Origin: Streptomyces sp. BV286
Lineage (GTDB): Bacteria > Actinomycetota > Actinomycetes > Streptomycetales > Streptomycetaceae
NCBI RefSeq assembly: GCF_019090165.1
Contig: NZ_JAHRIB010000203.1
Location: 33,762 to 97,761, forward strand
Direction: 5' to 3'
Length of the DNA: 64,000 nucleotides
Shown here: positions 34,524 through 42,307 of the stretch, in pieces
How positions within the stretch are numbered: position 1 is the stretch's first letter
How the letters are laid out: each line of letters starts with the position of its first letter
Notes under the pieces: generated by a model
What the model saw: only the letters and a program-made list of their open reading frames with translations
Databases searched by the model: none
What the model was told of the DNA's origin: nothing
Translations under genes and position numbers: made by a program

Positions 34524-34553
34524 GACACCCCGGCCGGTCCTGAGACACCCCGG
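34515..34553 (+). repeat. 20-bp tandem duplication across a stop codon
   Basis: CGGTCCTGAGACACCCCGG occurs at 34515-34533 and again at 34535-34553. The first copy contains the TGA of the phosphodiester glycosidase gene; the second contains an identical, now untranslated TGA. Confidence 0.85.
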
Positions 34554-34630
34554 CGCCGCCCGGTGGCCCCGTACGGCAGAACCGTGCGTCACACCGGCGT
34601 GCGGGGCGGGCCGCTCGGCTCACCGGCGGT

Positions 34631-34825
34631 TCAGGGCCTGAGGCTGCTGACGATGTCGGCGGTCGCGGTGAGCCCGTTGTGGATGGTCGGCGCCATGCTG
34701 GTGCTCGCGAGGTAGAAGCCGAGCAGGACGCAGACCACGGCGTGCGAGAGCTTCAGCGCGCCGTTGCGCAGGAAGACCACCGCCAGGATCACGAGCAGCA
34801 GTACCACTGAGATGGAAATGGCCAC
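34631..34825 (-). CDS. Small membrane protein, unknown function
   Basis: 64-residue protein with two predicted transmembrane helices: ISISVVLLLVILAVVFL at the N-terminus and SHAVVCVLLGFYLAST in the middle. GTG 34825 is chosen because GGAGGAGG lies 6 nt upstream; a longer in-frame start exists but has no such site. The short polar C-terminus (HNGLTATADIVSSLRP) is probably exposed. I do not recognise the family. It is a monocistronic unit between two secreted-protein genes. Confidence 0.8.
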   Translation of the reverse strand: MAISISVVLLLVILAVVFLRNGALKLSHAVVCVLLGFYLASTSMAPTIHNGLTATADIVSSLRP

Positions 34826-34948
34826 CGTCAACCTCCTCCGCCACGTCCACACCGCGGCTTTCGGCCGCAAGTGTGGCGTAGTGGGGGGTTCGTCCGGGCG
34901 GCTGACGTGTCCGCCGAACGTGTGTTGACTGCGTGTGGAAGCGCTGGG

Positions 34949-35815
34949 CTACGCCCGCGGGCGGGCGTCCAGGAAGGCCTGGAGGCCTGCGAGGTCATCG
35001 GTGTTGAGGTGGTCGACGTCCGCGGCCAGGAGTTCACCCCAGAGCGCGTCGCGGGCGGGACCCGCCAGGTCCGGTGTCGCCCAGAAGCGGACCTTCTGTC
35101 CACGGGAGTGCGCCGTCGAGACGATCGCGTGCAGCTTCTGCCGTTCGGCCTCGGGGAAGGCGCCGACGCCCCGCCAGGTGAAGTGGAGCGTCCAGTTGTC
35201 GCTGATCAGCGGGATGAAGGAGGCCGGGGCCGGCACGGGGGCCAGCAGGTCGAGGAGCCGGCCGTCGTAGAAGGCGCGCCGTACGGTCTGGGCCTCCATG
35301 GGCGCCCGGGCGGCGCGGTCCCCGGAGATCACGGCCGTCACCGGGCCGGGCAGGACCCGGCCGTGGGCGTACGTGGTGAACAGGTGCCGGTAGCGGCGCA
35401 GTCGGCGGTCGAGTTCGAGGTAGGTGGACGAGCCCTCGGTCTTGATGTCGATGAGCAGTTGGAGCGGCCCGCGGTGGCCCCGGTACACCGAGCCGCGGTT
35501 CGCCTTCACCCGGGCGGCGAGGGGGTTCAGGTAGAGGGACTCCAGCGTGCGGGCCGGGTCGAGTTCCACCGGGTCGTGGGCGACGAGGAGTTGGCCGTCG
35601 ACGAGGAAGATGTCGGCCTCGACGCTGCCGAAGCGGTGGCCGAGCGCGTCGAGGAGGGGCCGGGGGTGGAGGTAGTCGTTGTGAGCGTGGGCACGCCACA
35701 GGGGGCGCGGGCGGTGCCTGCTCTCCGTCGCCTGCGCGTGGGCGGGCACCGCGATGCCGCCCGCCAGACCGGCGGCGAGGGTGGTGAGGGCTCTGCGTCG
35801 GGTGGTGAGGGCCAT
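34949..35815 (-). CDS. Secreted glycerophosphodiester phosphodiesterase-like protein
   Basis: Protein of 288 residues. The signal peptide carries a twin-Arg-like start (TTRRRALTTLAAGLAGG, end AHA). A PI-PLC/GDPD TIM-barrel-like domain follows: WRAHAHNDYLHPRPLLDAL, SVEADIFLVDGQLLVAHDP, and the C-terminal strand KVRFWATPDLAGPARDALW with DHLNTDDLAGLQAFL. The His-Asn and Glu-x-Asp pairs match GDPD metal and catalytic positions. The ATG at 35815 has GGGAGG upstream. The substrate (glycerophosphodiester or wall teichoic-type polymer) is inferred. Confidence 0.82.
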   Translation of the reverse strand: MALTTRRRALTTLAAGLAGGIAVPAHAQATESRHRPRPLWRAHAHNDYLHPRPLLDALGHRFGSVEADIFLVDGQLLVAHDPVELDPARTLESLYLNPLAARVKANRGSVYRGHRGPLQLLIDIKTEGSSTYLELDRRLRRYRHLFTTYAHGRVLPGPVTAVISGDRAARAPMEAQTVRRAFYDGRLLDLLAPVPAPASFIPLISDNWTLHFTWRGVGAFPEAERQKLHAIVSTAHSRGQKVRFWATPDLAGPARDALWGELLAADVDHLNTDDLAGLQAFLDARPRA

Positions 35816-35983
35816 GTCTGCCTCCCTGGGAGTGCCGTACGGGGCCACGGACGCGCCCCGGCCGGGCGAAGACGGGACTGGGGAGAGTATGCGGGGCCGA
35901 CGCGCCCAAGGAGCAGAGCCGTGCGGGGAGTTGGCCGGACCGCCGTTGCGCGTTCACTTCGCCGGACGGCCTCCGGCGGAGGG

Positions 35984-36634
35984 TCACCCCGAGGTCAGCT
36001 CGGCCCAGCCCACCGTCCGGTCGCACCACCGCTCCAGCAGCACCCGGTCGTGCCCGACGGCCAGCAGGCCCGCCCCGCTCTCCCGCCGGTAGGCCTCCAC
36101 GACGCCGACCAGCGCGGCCGTGGTCGAGGCGTCGAGCATCGCGGTCATCTCGTCGCAGACGAGCCAGCGCGGCCGCAGCGCGAGCGCCCGGGCGAGACAG
36201 GCCCGCTGCAGCTGACCGTCGCTCACCTCGTGCGGCCGGCGGCCCAGCAGGTCCGCTCCCAGCCCGACGGTTTCGGCCAGTTCGGGTACGGCGTCGACCG
36301 GTCGGCCGTTGGACCGCAGCGGTTCGGCGATGAGGTCCGCGAGGGGCAGCCGGGGGTCGGCCGACAGCCGCGGCTGCTGGAAGACGACTCCGAACGCGGT
36401 GCGCTGCGACCGGGGCGCGCGATGGCGCCAGCCGCGTGCCGTCCCACCGTCCAGGACGACCTGGCCGGTGTCGGGCCGGTGCAGCAGGGCGGCGACCCGC
36501 GCCAGCGTGGACTTGCCGCAGCCGCTGGGTCCCTGGAGTCCCACGGCCTCCCCCGCGCCCACGGTCAGGGTGACGTCACGGACGACAGGGGCGCGCCGGT
36601 CGTATCCGGCCGTGACGGACCGCAGTTCAAGCAC
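35984..36634 (-). CDS. nikE: Nickel-type ABC transporter ATP-binding protein (NikE-like)
   Basis: Last gene of a five-gene ABC operon, 216 residues, shorter than most partners because it lacks the oligopeptide C-terminal tail. Walker A GPSGCGKST, Q-loop VVFQQPR and switch His in VGHDR are present. The signature is VSDGQLQRACLARAL (not LSGGQ), and Walker B is followed by CDEMTAMLD. GTG 36634 overlaps the upstream ATPase by 8 nt. The nik assignment rests on the Nur-type box before the operon and on the gene order A-B-C-D-E, not on the ATPase itself. Confidence 0.82.
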   Translation of the reverse strand: MLELRSVTAGYDRRAPVVRDVTLTVGAGEAVGLQGPSGCGKSTLARVAALLHRPDTGQVVLDGGTARGWRHRAPRSQRTAFGVVFQQPRLSADPRLPLADLIAEPLRSNGRPVDAVPELAETVGLGADLLGRRPHEVSDGQLQRACLARALALRPRWLVCDEMTAMLDASTTAALVGVVEAYRRESGAGLLAVGHDRVLLERWCDRTVGWAELTSG

Positions 36635-37583
36635 GCGCCACCTCCACGTGATGGCAGGCCACGCCCGACTCCAGGGCCGGGACGACCTGGCAGGCGTCGC
36701 CGGCCCGTTCGCAGCGGGCGGCGAAGGCGCAACCCCGCGGCAGCGCGCCGAGTTCCGGTGGCATGCCCGGGATCGGGGTGAAGTCCCGTTCGGGCAGGGC
36801 GTTCAGCAGGCCGCGCGCGTAGGGGTGGCGCGGGCCCGGCGAGCCGAAGAAGGCGGGCGCGTCGGTGATCTCCACCAGGCGTCCGGCGTACATCACGGCG
36901 ACGCGGTCGGCGATGCGCCCGGCCGCCGCCAGGTCGTGGGTGATCAGCAGCAGGGCCCGGTGGTCCCCTGTGTGGCGGCGGAGTTCGTCGACGGTCCGCT
37001 CGACGAGGTCGCGGTCGAGACCGGTCGTCGGTTCGTCGGCGAGCAGCAGGGGCGCGCCTCCGACGAGGGCGAGCGCGGTGGCGGCCCGTTGGGCGAGCCC
37101 GCCGGACAGTTCGTGCGGGTAGCGGTCGAGGTGGTCCTCGGGGAACGCGGCGCGCCCCGCGGTGGCCGCCACGTTCTCCGGTGTGGCGGCCCCTGTCAGT
37201 TCCCGGACCGTTTCGCGGAGCTGGGACCGCACGGTGCGTACCGGGGTGAGGTGGGCTGCGGGGCTCTGCGGTACGAGTCCGACGCGCCGGCCGCGTATCT
37301 CGCGGGCCAGCACCCGTTCGTCCGCGGCCAGCACATCGAGTCCGTCGTCGCCGAGCACGGCCGAGCCCGCCACCGAGGCGTTGCCCGGCAGCAGGCCGAG
37401 CAGCGCCGAGGCGAGCACCGACTTGCCGCAGCCGCTCTCGCCCACGAGGGCCAGGCACTCCCCCGCCGCGAGGTCGAAGGAGACGTCCGTGACGGCCCGT
37501 ACGTGGGTTCCGTCGCGCATCCGGAAGCGTACGGAGAGTCCCCGCACCGACAGGACGTTCACGCCATCGGTCGGCGGTGTCAC
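36627..37583 (-). CDS. nikD: Nickel-type ABC transporter ATP-binding protein (NikD-like)
   Basis: ATPase of 318 residues. Walker A GESGCGKS, signature LSGGLAQRAATALAL, Walker B LLLADEPTTGLD, switch ITHDLAAAGRIAD. The C-terminal oligopeptide/dipeptide-type extension carries Cys residues (CAFAARCERAGDAC). GTG 37583 overlaps the permease TGA (37580-37582). It pairs with the 35984 ATPase to energise the transporter. Confidence 0.85.
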   Translation of the reverse strand: MTPPTDGVNVLSVRGLSVRFRMRDGTHVRAVTDVSFDLAAGECLALVGESGCGKSVLASALLGLLPGNASVAGSAVLGDDGLDVLAADERVLAREIRGRRVGLVPQSPAAHLTPVRTVRSQLRETVRELTGAATPENVAATAGRAAFPEDHLDRYPHELSGGLAQRAATALALVGGAPLLLADEPTTGLDRDLVERTVDELRRHTGDHRALLLITHDLAAAGRIADRVAVMYAGRLVEITDAPAFFGSPGPRHPYARGLLNALPERDFTPIPGMPPELGALPRGCAFAARCERAGDACQVVPALESGVACHHVEVARA

Positions 37584-38497
37584 AGCATCAGCTCCGATCG
37601 GCGGCGCGGGTTGAGCCGTTCGCGCCAGGCGCCCGCGAGTCCCGCGATCGCCAGGGTGGCGGTGACGGCGCACAGCCCGGGGAAGAGGGTGGGCCACCAG
37701 TCGCCGGCGAGCAGCGATCCGCGCGCGCTCTGCACCAGCGTGCCGAGGCTGGCCTGGTGCGTGGGGAGGCCGAGCCCGAGGAAGGAGAGGGCGGATTCGT
37801 GCCAGACGGCGTGCGGCACCATCAGCACGGCGGCGAGCCCGGCCTGGGGCAGCACTCCGGGCAGCAGGTGCCGTACCGCGACCCGGTAGCGGGAGGCGCC
37901 GCCCGAGATCGCGGCGTCGACGTACGGGCGGGACCGCAGGGAGAGGACCTCCGCGCGGACGATCCGGGCCGTCGACAGCCAGTGGGTGAGGGCCACCGAC
38001 ACGACGACCGGCCACACTCCCGGCCGGAACATGGCGACGATGAAGATGCCGAGGAGCAGGTGCGGCACGGACGCGAACGCGTCCACCAGGCGCATCAGCA
38101 GCCGGTCGGTCCACCCGCCGAGCGCTCCCGCGACGGCGCCGACGGCCGTACCGACGACGGTGGCGACGACAGCGGCCACCACACCGACGAGCAGCGAGAC
38201 CCGCAGCCCGTAGACGCAGCGCAGCAGCAGGTCCCGTCCCACGTCGTCGGTCCCGAACGGGTGCTCCCAGGAGGGTGGTTGGAGCTTGGCCGCCAGGTCC
38301 ACGGCCTGCTGGTCGAGCTGGACGACGGGCGGTACGAGGAGGACGGCCAGGACCAGCACGGCCACGACGGCCGCGGAACCGCGCACCCGCCAAGCACGCG
38401 TCGAGCGCCGCACGACCGCGCGCGTGCGCCAGGTCACGCCCGGCTCGACGGCCTCGGCAGGCCCGCTGACGTCGGTCGCTCCGGTCGTGTCAGCCAT
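37580..38497 (-). CDS. nikC: Nickel-type ABC transporter permease (NikC-like)
   Basis: Permease of 305 residues with the OppC/NikC hallmark HPFGTDDVGRDLLLRCVYG after the first helix. It has about six hydrophobic segments and the EAA-like loop AISGGASRYRVAVRHLLPG, then ALSFLGLGLPTHQASLG. The ATG at 38497 overlaps the end of the NikB-like gene by 8 nt. Confidence 0.85.
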   Translation of the reverse strand: MADTTGATDVSGPAEAVEPGVTWRTRAVVRRSTRAWRVRGSAAVVAVLVLAVLLVPPVVQLDQQAVDLAAKLQPPSWEHPFGTDDVGRDLLLRCVYGLRVSLLVGVVAAVVATVVGTAVGAVAGALGGWTDRLLMRLVDAFASVPHLLLGIFIVAMFRPGVWPVVVSVALTHWLSTARIVRAEVLSLRSRPYVDAAISGGASRYRVAVRHLLPGVLPQAGLAAVLMVPHAVWHESALSFLGLGLPTHQASLGTLVQSARGSLLAGDWWPTLFPGLCAVTATLAIAGLAGAWRERLNPRRRSELML

Positions 38498-39455
38498 CGA
38501 AGCCCACCCTCGGGTCGGCGAGCCCGTACAGGAGGTCCGCGAGCAGGTTGCCCACCAGAACGGCGATCGTGGCGAGCACGGTGAGCGCGGCCAGCAGGGG
38601 GAAGTCGACGGCGGTGGCGGCCTCGACCGTCGCCGCCGCGATGCCGGGCCAGCTGAAGACGGTCTCCACGAGCAGCGCGCCGGTGATGAGTTCGGGCACG
38701 CGTGAGCCGATGAGGGTGAGTACCGGCAGCATCCCGGAACGCAGGGCGTGCCCCAGCAGGACCGTCCGCTCGGCGAGTCCACGCGCGCGTGCCCCGCGGA
38801 CGGGGTCCTCCTGGAGCGCGTCCCCCACGCCCTGCCGGACGTACAGGACGAACCACGGCAGCTGGGAGAGCGCCAGGACCCCCGCGGGCAGCACGAGATG
38901 GCGTGCGACCTGCCCGGCGGTGACCACCGTGCTGCCCGCGTCGGTCAGGCCGCCCGCGGGCAGCAGCCCCAGTTTCAGCGCGAACAGCCAGATGACGAGC
39001 AGCCCGAGCCAGAACGGCGGCGCGGCCTCCAGGGTGTACGCGAGTGAGGAGACGGCCCTGTCCGTCCAGCCGCCCGGCCGGCGCGCGGCGAGGACACCGA
39101 GCAGGCCGCCCAGCAGCACGGCCACCAGGAAGGCGGTGGCGGCCAGCAGCACGGACCAGCCGACGCGTTCGCCGATCACGTCGGCGACCGGCTGCCGCAG
39201 GGCGCTGGAGTCACCGAGGTCGCCCCGCACGGCGGCCGCCAGCCAGTTCCACCACCGGGTGACGAGCGGCTCGTCCGCGCCGAGGTTGGCACGCAGCTGG
39301 TCGAGGGTCTCCTGCGAGGCGCTGAGGCCGGCGGTGCCCGCGTACGCCTTGACGGGGTCGAACGGGGAGGCCGCGGCGATCGCGAAGACCCCGAACGTGA
39401 CGATGCCGAGGACGGGGACGGCGAACAGGACCCGCCGTCCGGTGAGCCGCGCCAT
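38490..39455 (-). CDS. nikB: Nickel-type ABC transporter permease (NikB-like)
   Basis: Permease of 321 residues. First helix VLFAVPVLGIVTFGVFAIAA, then the periplasmic loop and WNWLAAAVRGDLGDSSALRQPV, typical of OppB/NikB. The inner-membrane signature is DPVRGARARGLAERTVLLGHALR. The ATG at 39455 lies 20 nt after the binding-protein gene behind GGGG. Confidence 0.85.
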   Translation of the reverse strand: MARLTGRRVLFAVPVLGIVTFGVFAIAAASPFDPVKAYAGTAGLSASQETLDQLRANLGADEPLVTRWWNWLAAAVRGDLGDSSALRQPVADVIGERVGWSVLLAATAFLVAVLLGGLLGVLAARRPGGWTDRAVSSLAYTLEAAPPFWLGLLVIWLFALKLGLLPAGGLTDAGSTVVTAGQVARHLVLPAGVLALSQLPWFVLYVRQGVGDALQEDPVRGARARGLAERTVLLGHALRSGMLPVLTLIGSRVPELITGALLVETVFSWPGIAAATVEAATAVDFPLLAALTVLATIAVLVGNLLADLLYGLADPRVGFDG

Positions 39456-39475
39456 GGGCCCCCAGGGCGGACGGC

Positions 39476-41059
39476 TCACGGACGCCAGTCCTCGACGTTC
39501 CACCACGGGCCCGCCGCGAGACCGTGGTCGTGCGGCTCGACCTGCGTGGACAGTTCGCCGAAGCGGTCGTCGACGACGTACAGGTGGTCGATGTGGGTCA
39601 GGAAGGTGTAGCCGGGGTTCTTCACCAGCTCCCGCTGCACGGTGTCGTAGGCGGCCTTGCGCTCGGCCGGGTCGCCGCTCTCGCGGCCGGCTTCCAGGGC
39701 GCGGTCGACGGTGGCGTTGTCGTACCAGCCCATGTTGTTGAAGCCGTCGCCCGCGAGGTCCGACCTCAGGAGCGCGTACTGGTCGAAGTCGGGGTCGGCC
39801 GGTGAGCCGCCGCCCGCGAGGACGGCGTCCTTGGGCATGCGCGGCTCGATGACCTCCCAGGTGCCCGCCTGCACCTTGGCCTCGACGCCGATCTTCTTGG
39901 CGTCCGAGGCGTAGGCGAGGGCATGGTCCTGGCGGAGCTTGTCGCCGGAGACGTACCAGAGCGGGAAGCTCGCGCGGACGCCGTCCTTCACGCGGATGCC
40001 GTCCTTGCCGGGCTTCCACCCGGCCGCGTCGAGGATCTTCCGCGCCTTCTTCGGGTCGTACGCCCGCTCGGTGCCCTCGGTGAACCACTCGCTGTCCGTC
40101 GGGACGGGTCCGTGGGCCACCTTGCCGGCGCCTTCGAGGATGCCGTCGACCATGGCCTGGCGGTCGACGGCGATGTCGAGGGCCCGGCGCACGGCGGTGT
40201 TCCCGGTGACCTTGTTGCCGGTCGGCAGGGTGACGGTGCGGTAGTCGAAGCTCTCGGCCGCGTACGTCTTCCGGCCCGAGCCCTTGAAGGCCTTGGCGAG
40301 GTTCGGCGGCAGGATCGCTCCGTCGAGGTCACCGGAGCGCAGCCGGGTGGCGCGGACGTCGTCGTCCCTGATGATCGCCATGGTGAAACGTTTGATCTTC
40401 GGAGCGCCGCCCCAGTAGCCGGAGTTGGCCTCCAGGACGATCTGCTCGCCCTTGGACCACTTGACGAGCTTGTAGGGCCCGGTGCCGACCGGCTTCGTCC
40501 CGAAGGAGCCCGTGTTCGAGTCCTGGCCGCCGGCCATGTGCTCGGGCGCGATGGGCAGCACCGTGCGCTCCGCGAAGGGCGCGTAGGGGTACTTGAGCCG
40601 GAAGACGACACTGTCGGCGCCCTTGGCCTCGACGCTCTTGATCGCGGCGAGTTCGCCCTTGGAGGCGTTGTTGGTCTTCTCGTCGAGGATCGTCTCGTAC
40701 GTGAAGACGACGTCCTCGGCGGTGAACGGGTGGCCGTCGCTGAACTTCACGCCCCGGCGCAGCTCGTAGGTGTACGTGCGTCCGCCGTCGGTCACCTTCG
40801 GCAGGGCGACCGCGAGCGCCGGCTTCAGTTCCAGGTCGGCGTCGTGCGTGAGCAGCCCATCGAAGATCTTGGAGTTGCCGTCCTTGCCGAAGCCGAGGAG
40901 CGGGCTCAGGGTCTCCGGTTCGTACGCGATGCCGACGACGGCCGAGGTGGCCGTGGCACCGCTGTCGCCCTCGCCGGGCGCCGAACAGGCGGAGGCGACG
41001 GCTGCCAGAGCGGTCGCCGTCGCCAGGGCGCCCATGCCTCGTATCGATCGGGCCCTCAT
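39476..41059 (-). CDS. nikA: Nickel-type ABC transporter substrate-binding lipoprotein (NikA-like)
   Basis: Family-5 solute-binding lipoprotein of 527 residues. The lipobox ends in AVASAC (Cys about 25). The core has YEPETLSPLLGFGKDGNSKIFDGL, LRRGVKFSDGHPFTAEDVVFTYE, GTGPYKLVKWSKGEQIVLE and RRALDIAVDRQAMVDGIL, all normal for SBP_bac_5. The ATG at 41059 has AGGGG 8 nt upstream; a GTG three codons earlier is an alternative. A perfect TTGC-N9-GCAA palindrome at 41090-41108 overlaps the promoter region and matches the Nur box as I recall it. This is why nickel, rather than peptide, is proposed. Confidence 0.82.
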   Translation of the reverse strand: MRARSIRGMGALATATALAAVASACSAPGEGDSGATATSAVVGIAYEPETLSPLLGFGKDGNSKIFDGLLTHDADLELKPALAVALPKVTDGGRTYTYELRRGVKFSDGHPFTAEDVVFTYETILDEKTNNASKGELAAIKSVEAKGADSVVFRLKYPYAPFAERTVLPIAPEHMAGGQDSNTGSFGTKPVGTGPYKLVKWSKGEQIVLEANSGYWGGAPKIKRFTMAIIRDDDVRATRLRSGDLDGAILPPNLAKAFKGSGRKTYAAESFDYRTVTLPTGNKVTGNTAVRRALDIAVDRQAMVDGILEGAGKVAHGPVPTDSEWFTEGTERAYDPKKARKILDAAGWKPGKDGIRVKDGVRASFPLWYVSGDKLRQDHALAYASDAKKIGVEAKVQAGTWEVIEPRMPKDAVLAGGGSPADPDFDQYALLRSDLAGDGFNNMGWYDNATVDRALEAGRESGDPAERKAAYDTVQRELVKNPGYTFLTHIDHLYVVDDRFGELSTQVEPHDHGLAAGPWWNVEDWRP

Positions 41060-41089
41060 GCCGCCCACCCCTAATGCAGATCAACTGTT

Positions 41090-41108
41090 ATTGCGAACAG
41101 TTCGCAAT
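41090..41108 (-). promoter_or_regulatory. Nur-type (nickel uptake regulator) operator
   Basis: ATTGCGAACAGTTCGCAAT is an 8-bp perfect inverted repeat with a 3-nt centre. It fits the reported Streptomyces Nur box, TTGCAA-N5-TTGCAA, in the TTGC/GCAA ends and overall 17-bp span. It lies 31 bp before the NikA-like start. A CATAAT hexamer on the minus strand (41107-41112) could be the -10, so nickel-bound Nur would block transcription. Confidence 0.7.
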
Positions 41109-41139
41109 TATGCATGATGTATGAGGTGGGCAGAGCGAA

Positions 41140-41172
41140 GGCCCGCTCCTGTCCGGGGGGTCGGAGCGGGCC
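41140..41172. terminator. Hairpin terminator between the acyl-CoA dehydrogenase and nik-like operons
   Basis: GGCCCGCTCC (41140-41149) pairs perfectly with GGAGCGGGCC (41163-41172) across a 13-nt loop. It lies 22 bp after the dehydrogenase stop and just upstream of the Nur-controlled promoter. Confidence 0.65.
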
Positions 41173-41194
41173 CTCGTGCCGTGCGTGCGGTGGG

Positions 41195-42307
41195 TCAGGG
41201 GGCCTGGAGGTCCACCAGGGCGGCCAGTGCCTCCCGATGACTGCCCGCCGTGCCGTAGGCGATCGAGTCGGCCTTGGCCCGCTTCAGGTAGAGGTGCACC
41301 GGGTGTTCCCAGGTCATACCGATACCGGCGTGCAGCTGGAGCGCCTCCTCCGCGACGTGGACGGCGACCGGCGCCGCGTACGACTGGGCGACGGCGACCG
41401 CCACGTCCGCGTCCGCACTGCCGGTGGCCAGCGCGTCGGCCGCGTTGCGGGCCGCGGCGCGGGTGCTGACGGTCTCCAGCCACAGGTGCGCGAGCCGGTG
41501 CTTGAGTGCCTGGAAGCCGCCGACGGGGCGGTTGAACTGCTTGCGCTCCTTCAGGTAGCGGACCGTCTCGGTCAACGACCACTCGGCGAGACCGAGTTGC
41601 TCGGAGGCGAGAAGCCCGGCCCCGGCACGCAGGGCACGCCGTACGGCGGCTTCGGCGTCCGGGGTGAGCCGGCGTGCGGCGGCCCCGTCGAAGGTGACCG
41701 TGGCGACCGGCCGGGTCAGATCGAGGGAGACCTGCGGGGTGACCGTCACTCCCCCGGCGCCCGGCTCCACGGCGTACAGGCCGCCGTCCTGCGCCGGGAC
41801 GAGCAGCACGTCCGCGGTCGCCGCGTCGGCGATCCCGCTCAACTCCCCGTACAGAGCGCCGCCTTCGATCCGTACGGACCTGAAGGGCGCCCCCGGCCCG
41901 ACGGACAGCGCCACCGCGAGTGCGCCGAGCGTGCGGCCGGAGGCCAGCGCGGAAAGCAGCCCGGCGGCCTCGTCGGCGGGGCAGGCCAGCAGCGCCTCGG
42001 TCGCCACGACGGCACTGGTCAGATACGGGGCGGGAGCGACCGCCCGGCCCAACTCCTCCAGGACGACGGCGACTTCGCGATGCGTGGCGCCCTGGCCGCC
42101 CAGCGACTCCGGGACGAGGAGACCGGCGAGGCCCATCCCCTCACCGAGGGCCTTCCACAGGTCCGGGTCGTGAGGGCGGTCCGACTCCATGCGGGCGATC
42201 ACACCCGGCGCGTCACAGTGGTCGGTGAGGAGATCGCGGACGGCCGCACGCAGCGCCTCTTCCTCCTCCGAGTACAGCAGGTCGGGCTGCGCGCGCTGCG
42301 TTGTCAT
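41195..42307 (-). CDS. Acyl-CoA dehydrogenase (small, divergent subunit)
   Basis: FAD-dependent acyl-CoA dehydrogenase-family protein of 370 residues. Recognisable parts are the N-terminal helical bundle, LAGLLVPESLGGQGATHREVAVVLEELGRAV, and the C-terminal helices ERKQFNRPVGGFQALKHRLAHL and GIGMTWEHPVHLYLKRAKA. The middle beta domain is degenerate, and the catalytic Glu position cannot be assigned. This is common for the partner subunit in two-dehydrogenase operons, where the two form a heteromer. The ATG overlaps the upstream gene's TGA. Confidence 0.88.
   Translation of the reverse strand: MTTQRAQPDLLYSEEEEALRAAVRDLLTDHCDAPGVIARMESDRPHDPDLWKALGEGMGLAGLLVPESLGGQGATHREVAVVLEELGRAVAPAPYLTSAVVATEALLACPADEAAGLLSALASGRTLGALAVALSVGPGAPFRSVRIEGGALYGELSGIADAATADVLLVPAQDGGLYAVEPGAGGVTVTPQVSLDLTRPVATVTFDGAAARRLTPDAEAAVRRALRAGAGLLASEQLGLAEWSLTETVRYLKERKQFNRPVGGFQALKHRLAHLWLETVSTRAAARNAADALATGSADADVAVAVAQSYAAPVAVHVAEEALQLHAGIGMTWEHPVHLYLKRAKADSIAYGTAGSHREALAALVDLQAP

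Noticed and set aside
35984..41059. Annotation of this operon as a dipeptide transporter
   Set aside because: The proteins alone would allow it, but the Nur-type operator and five-gene order favour nickel; kept as the alternative rather than the main call.
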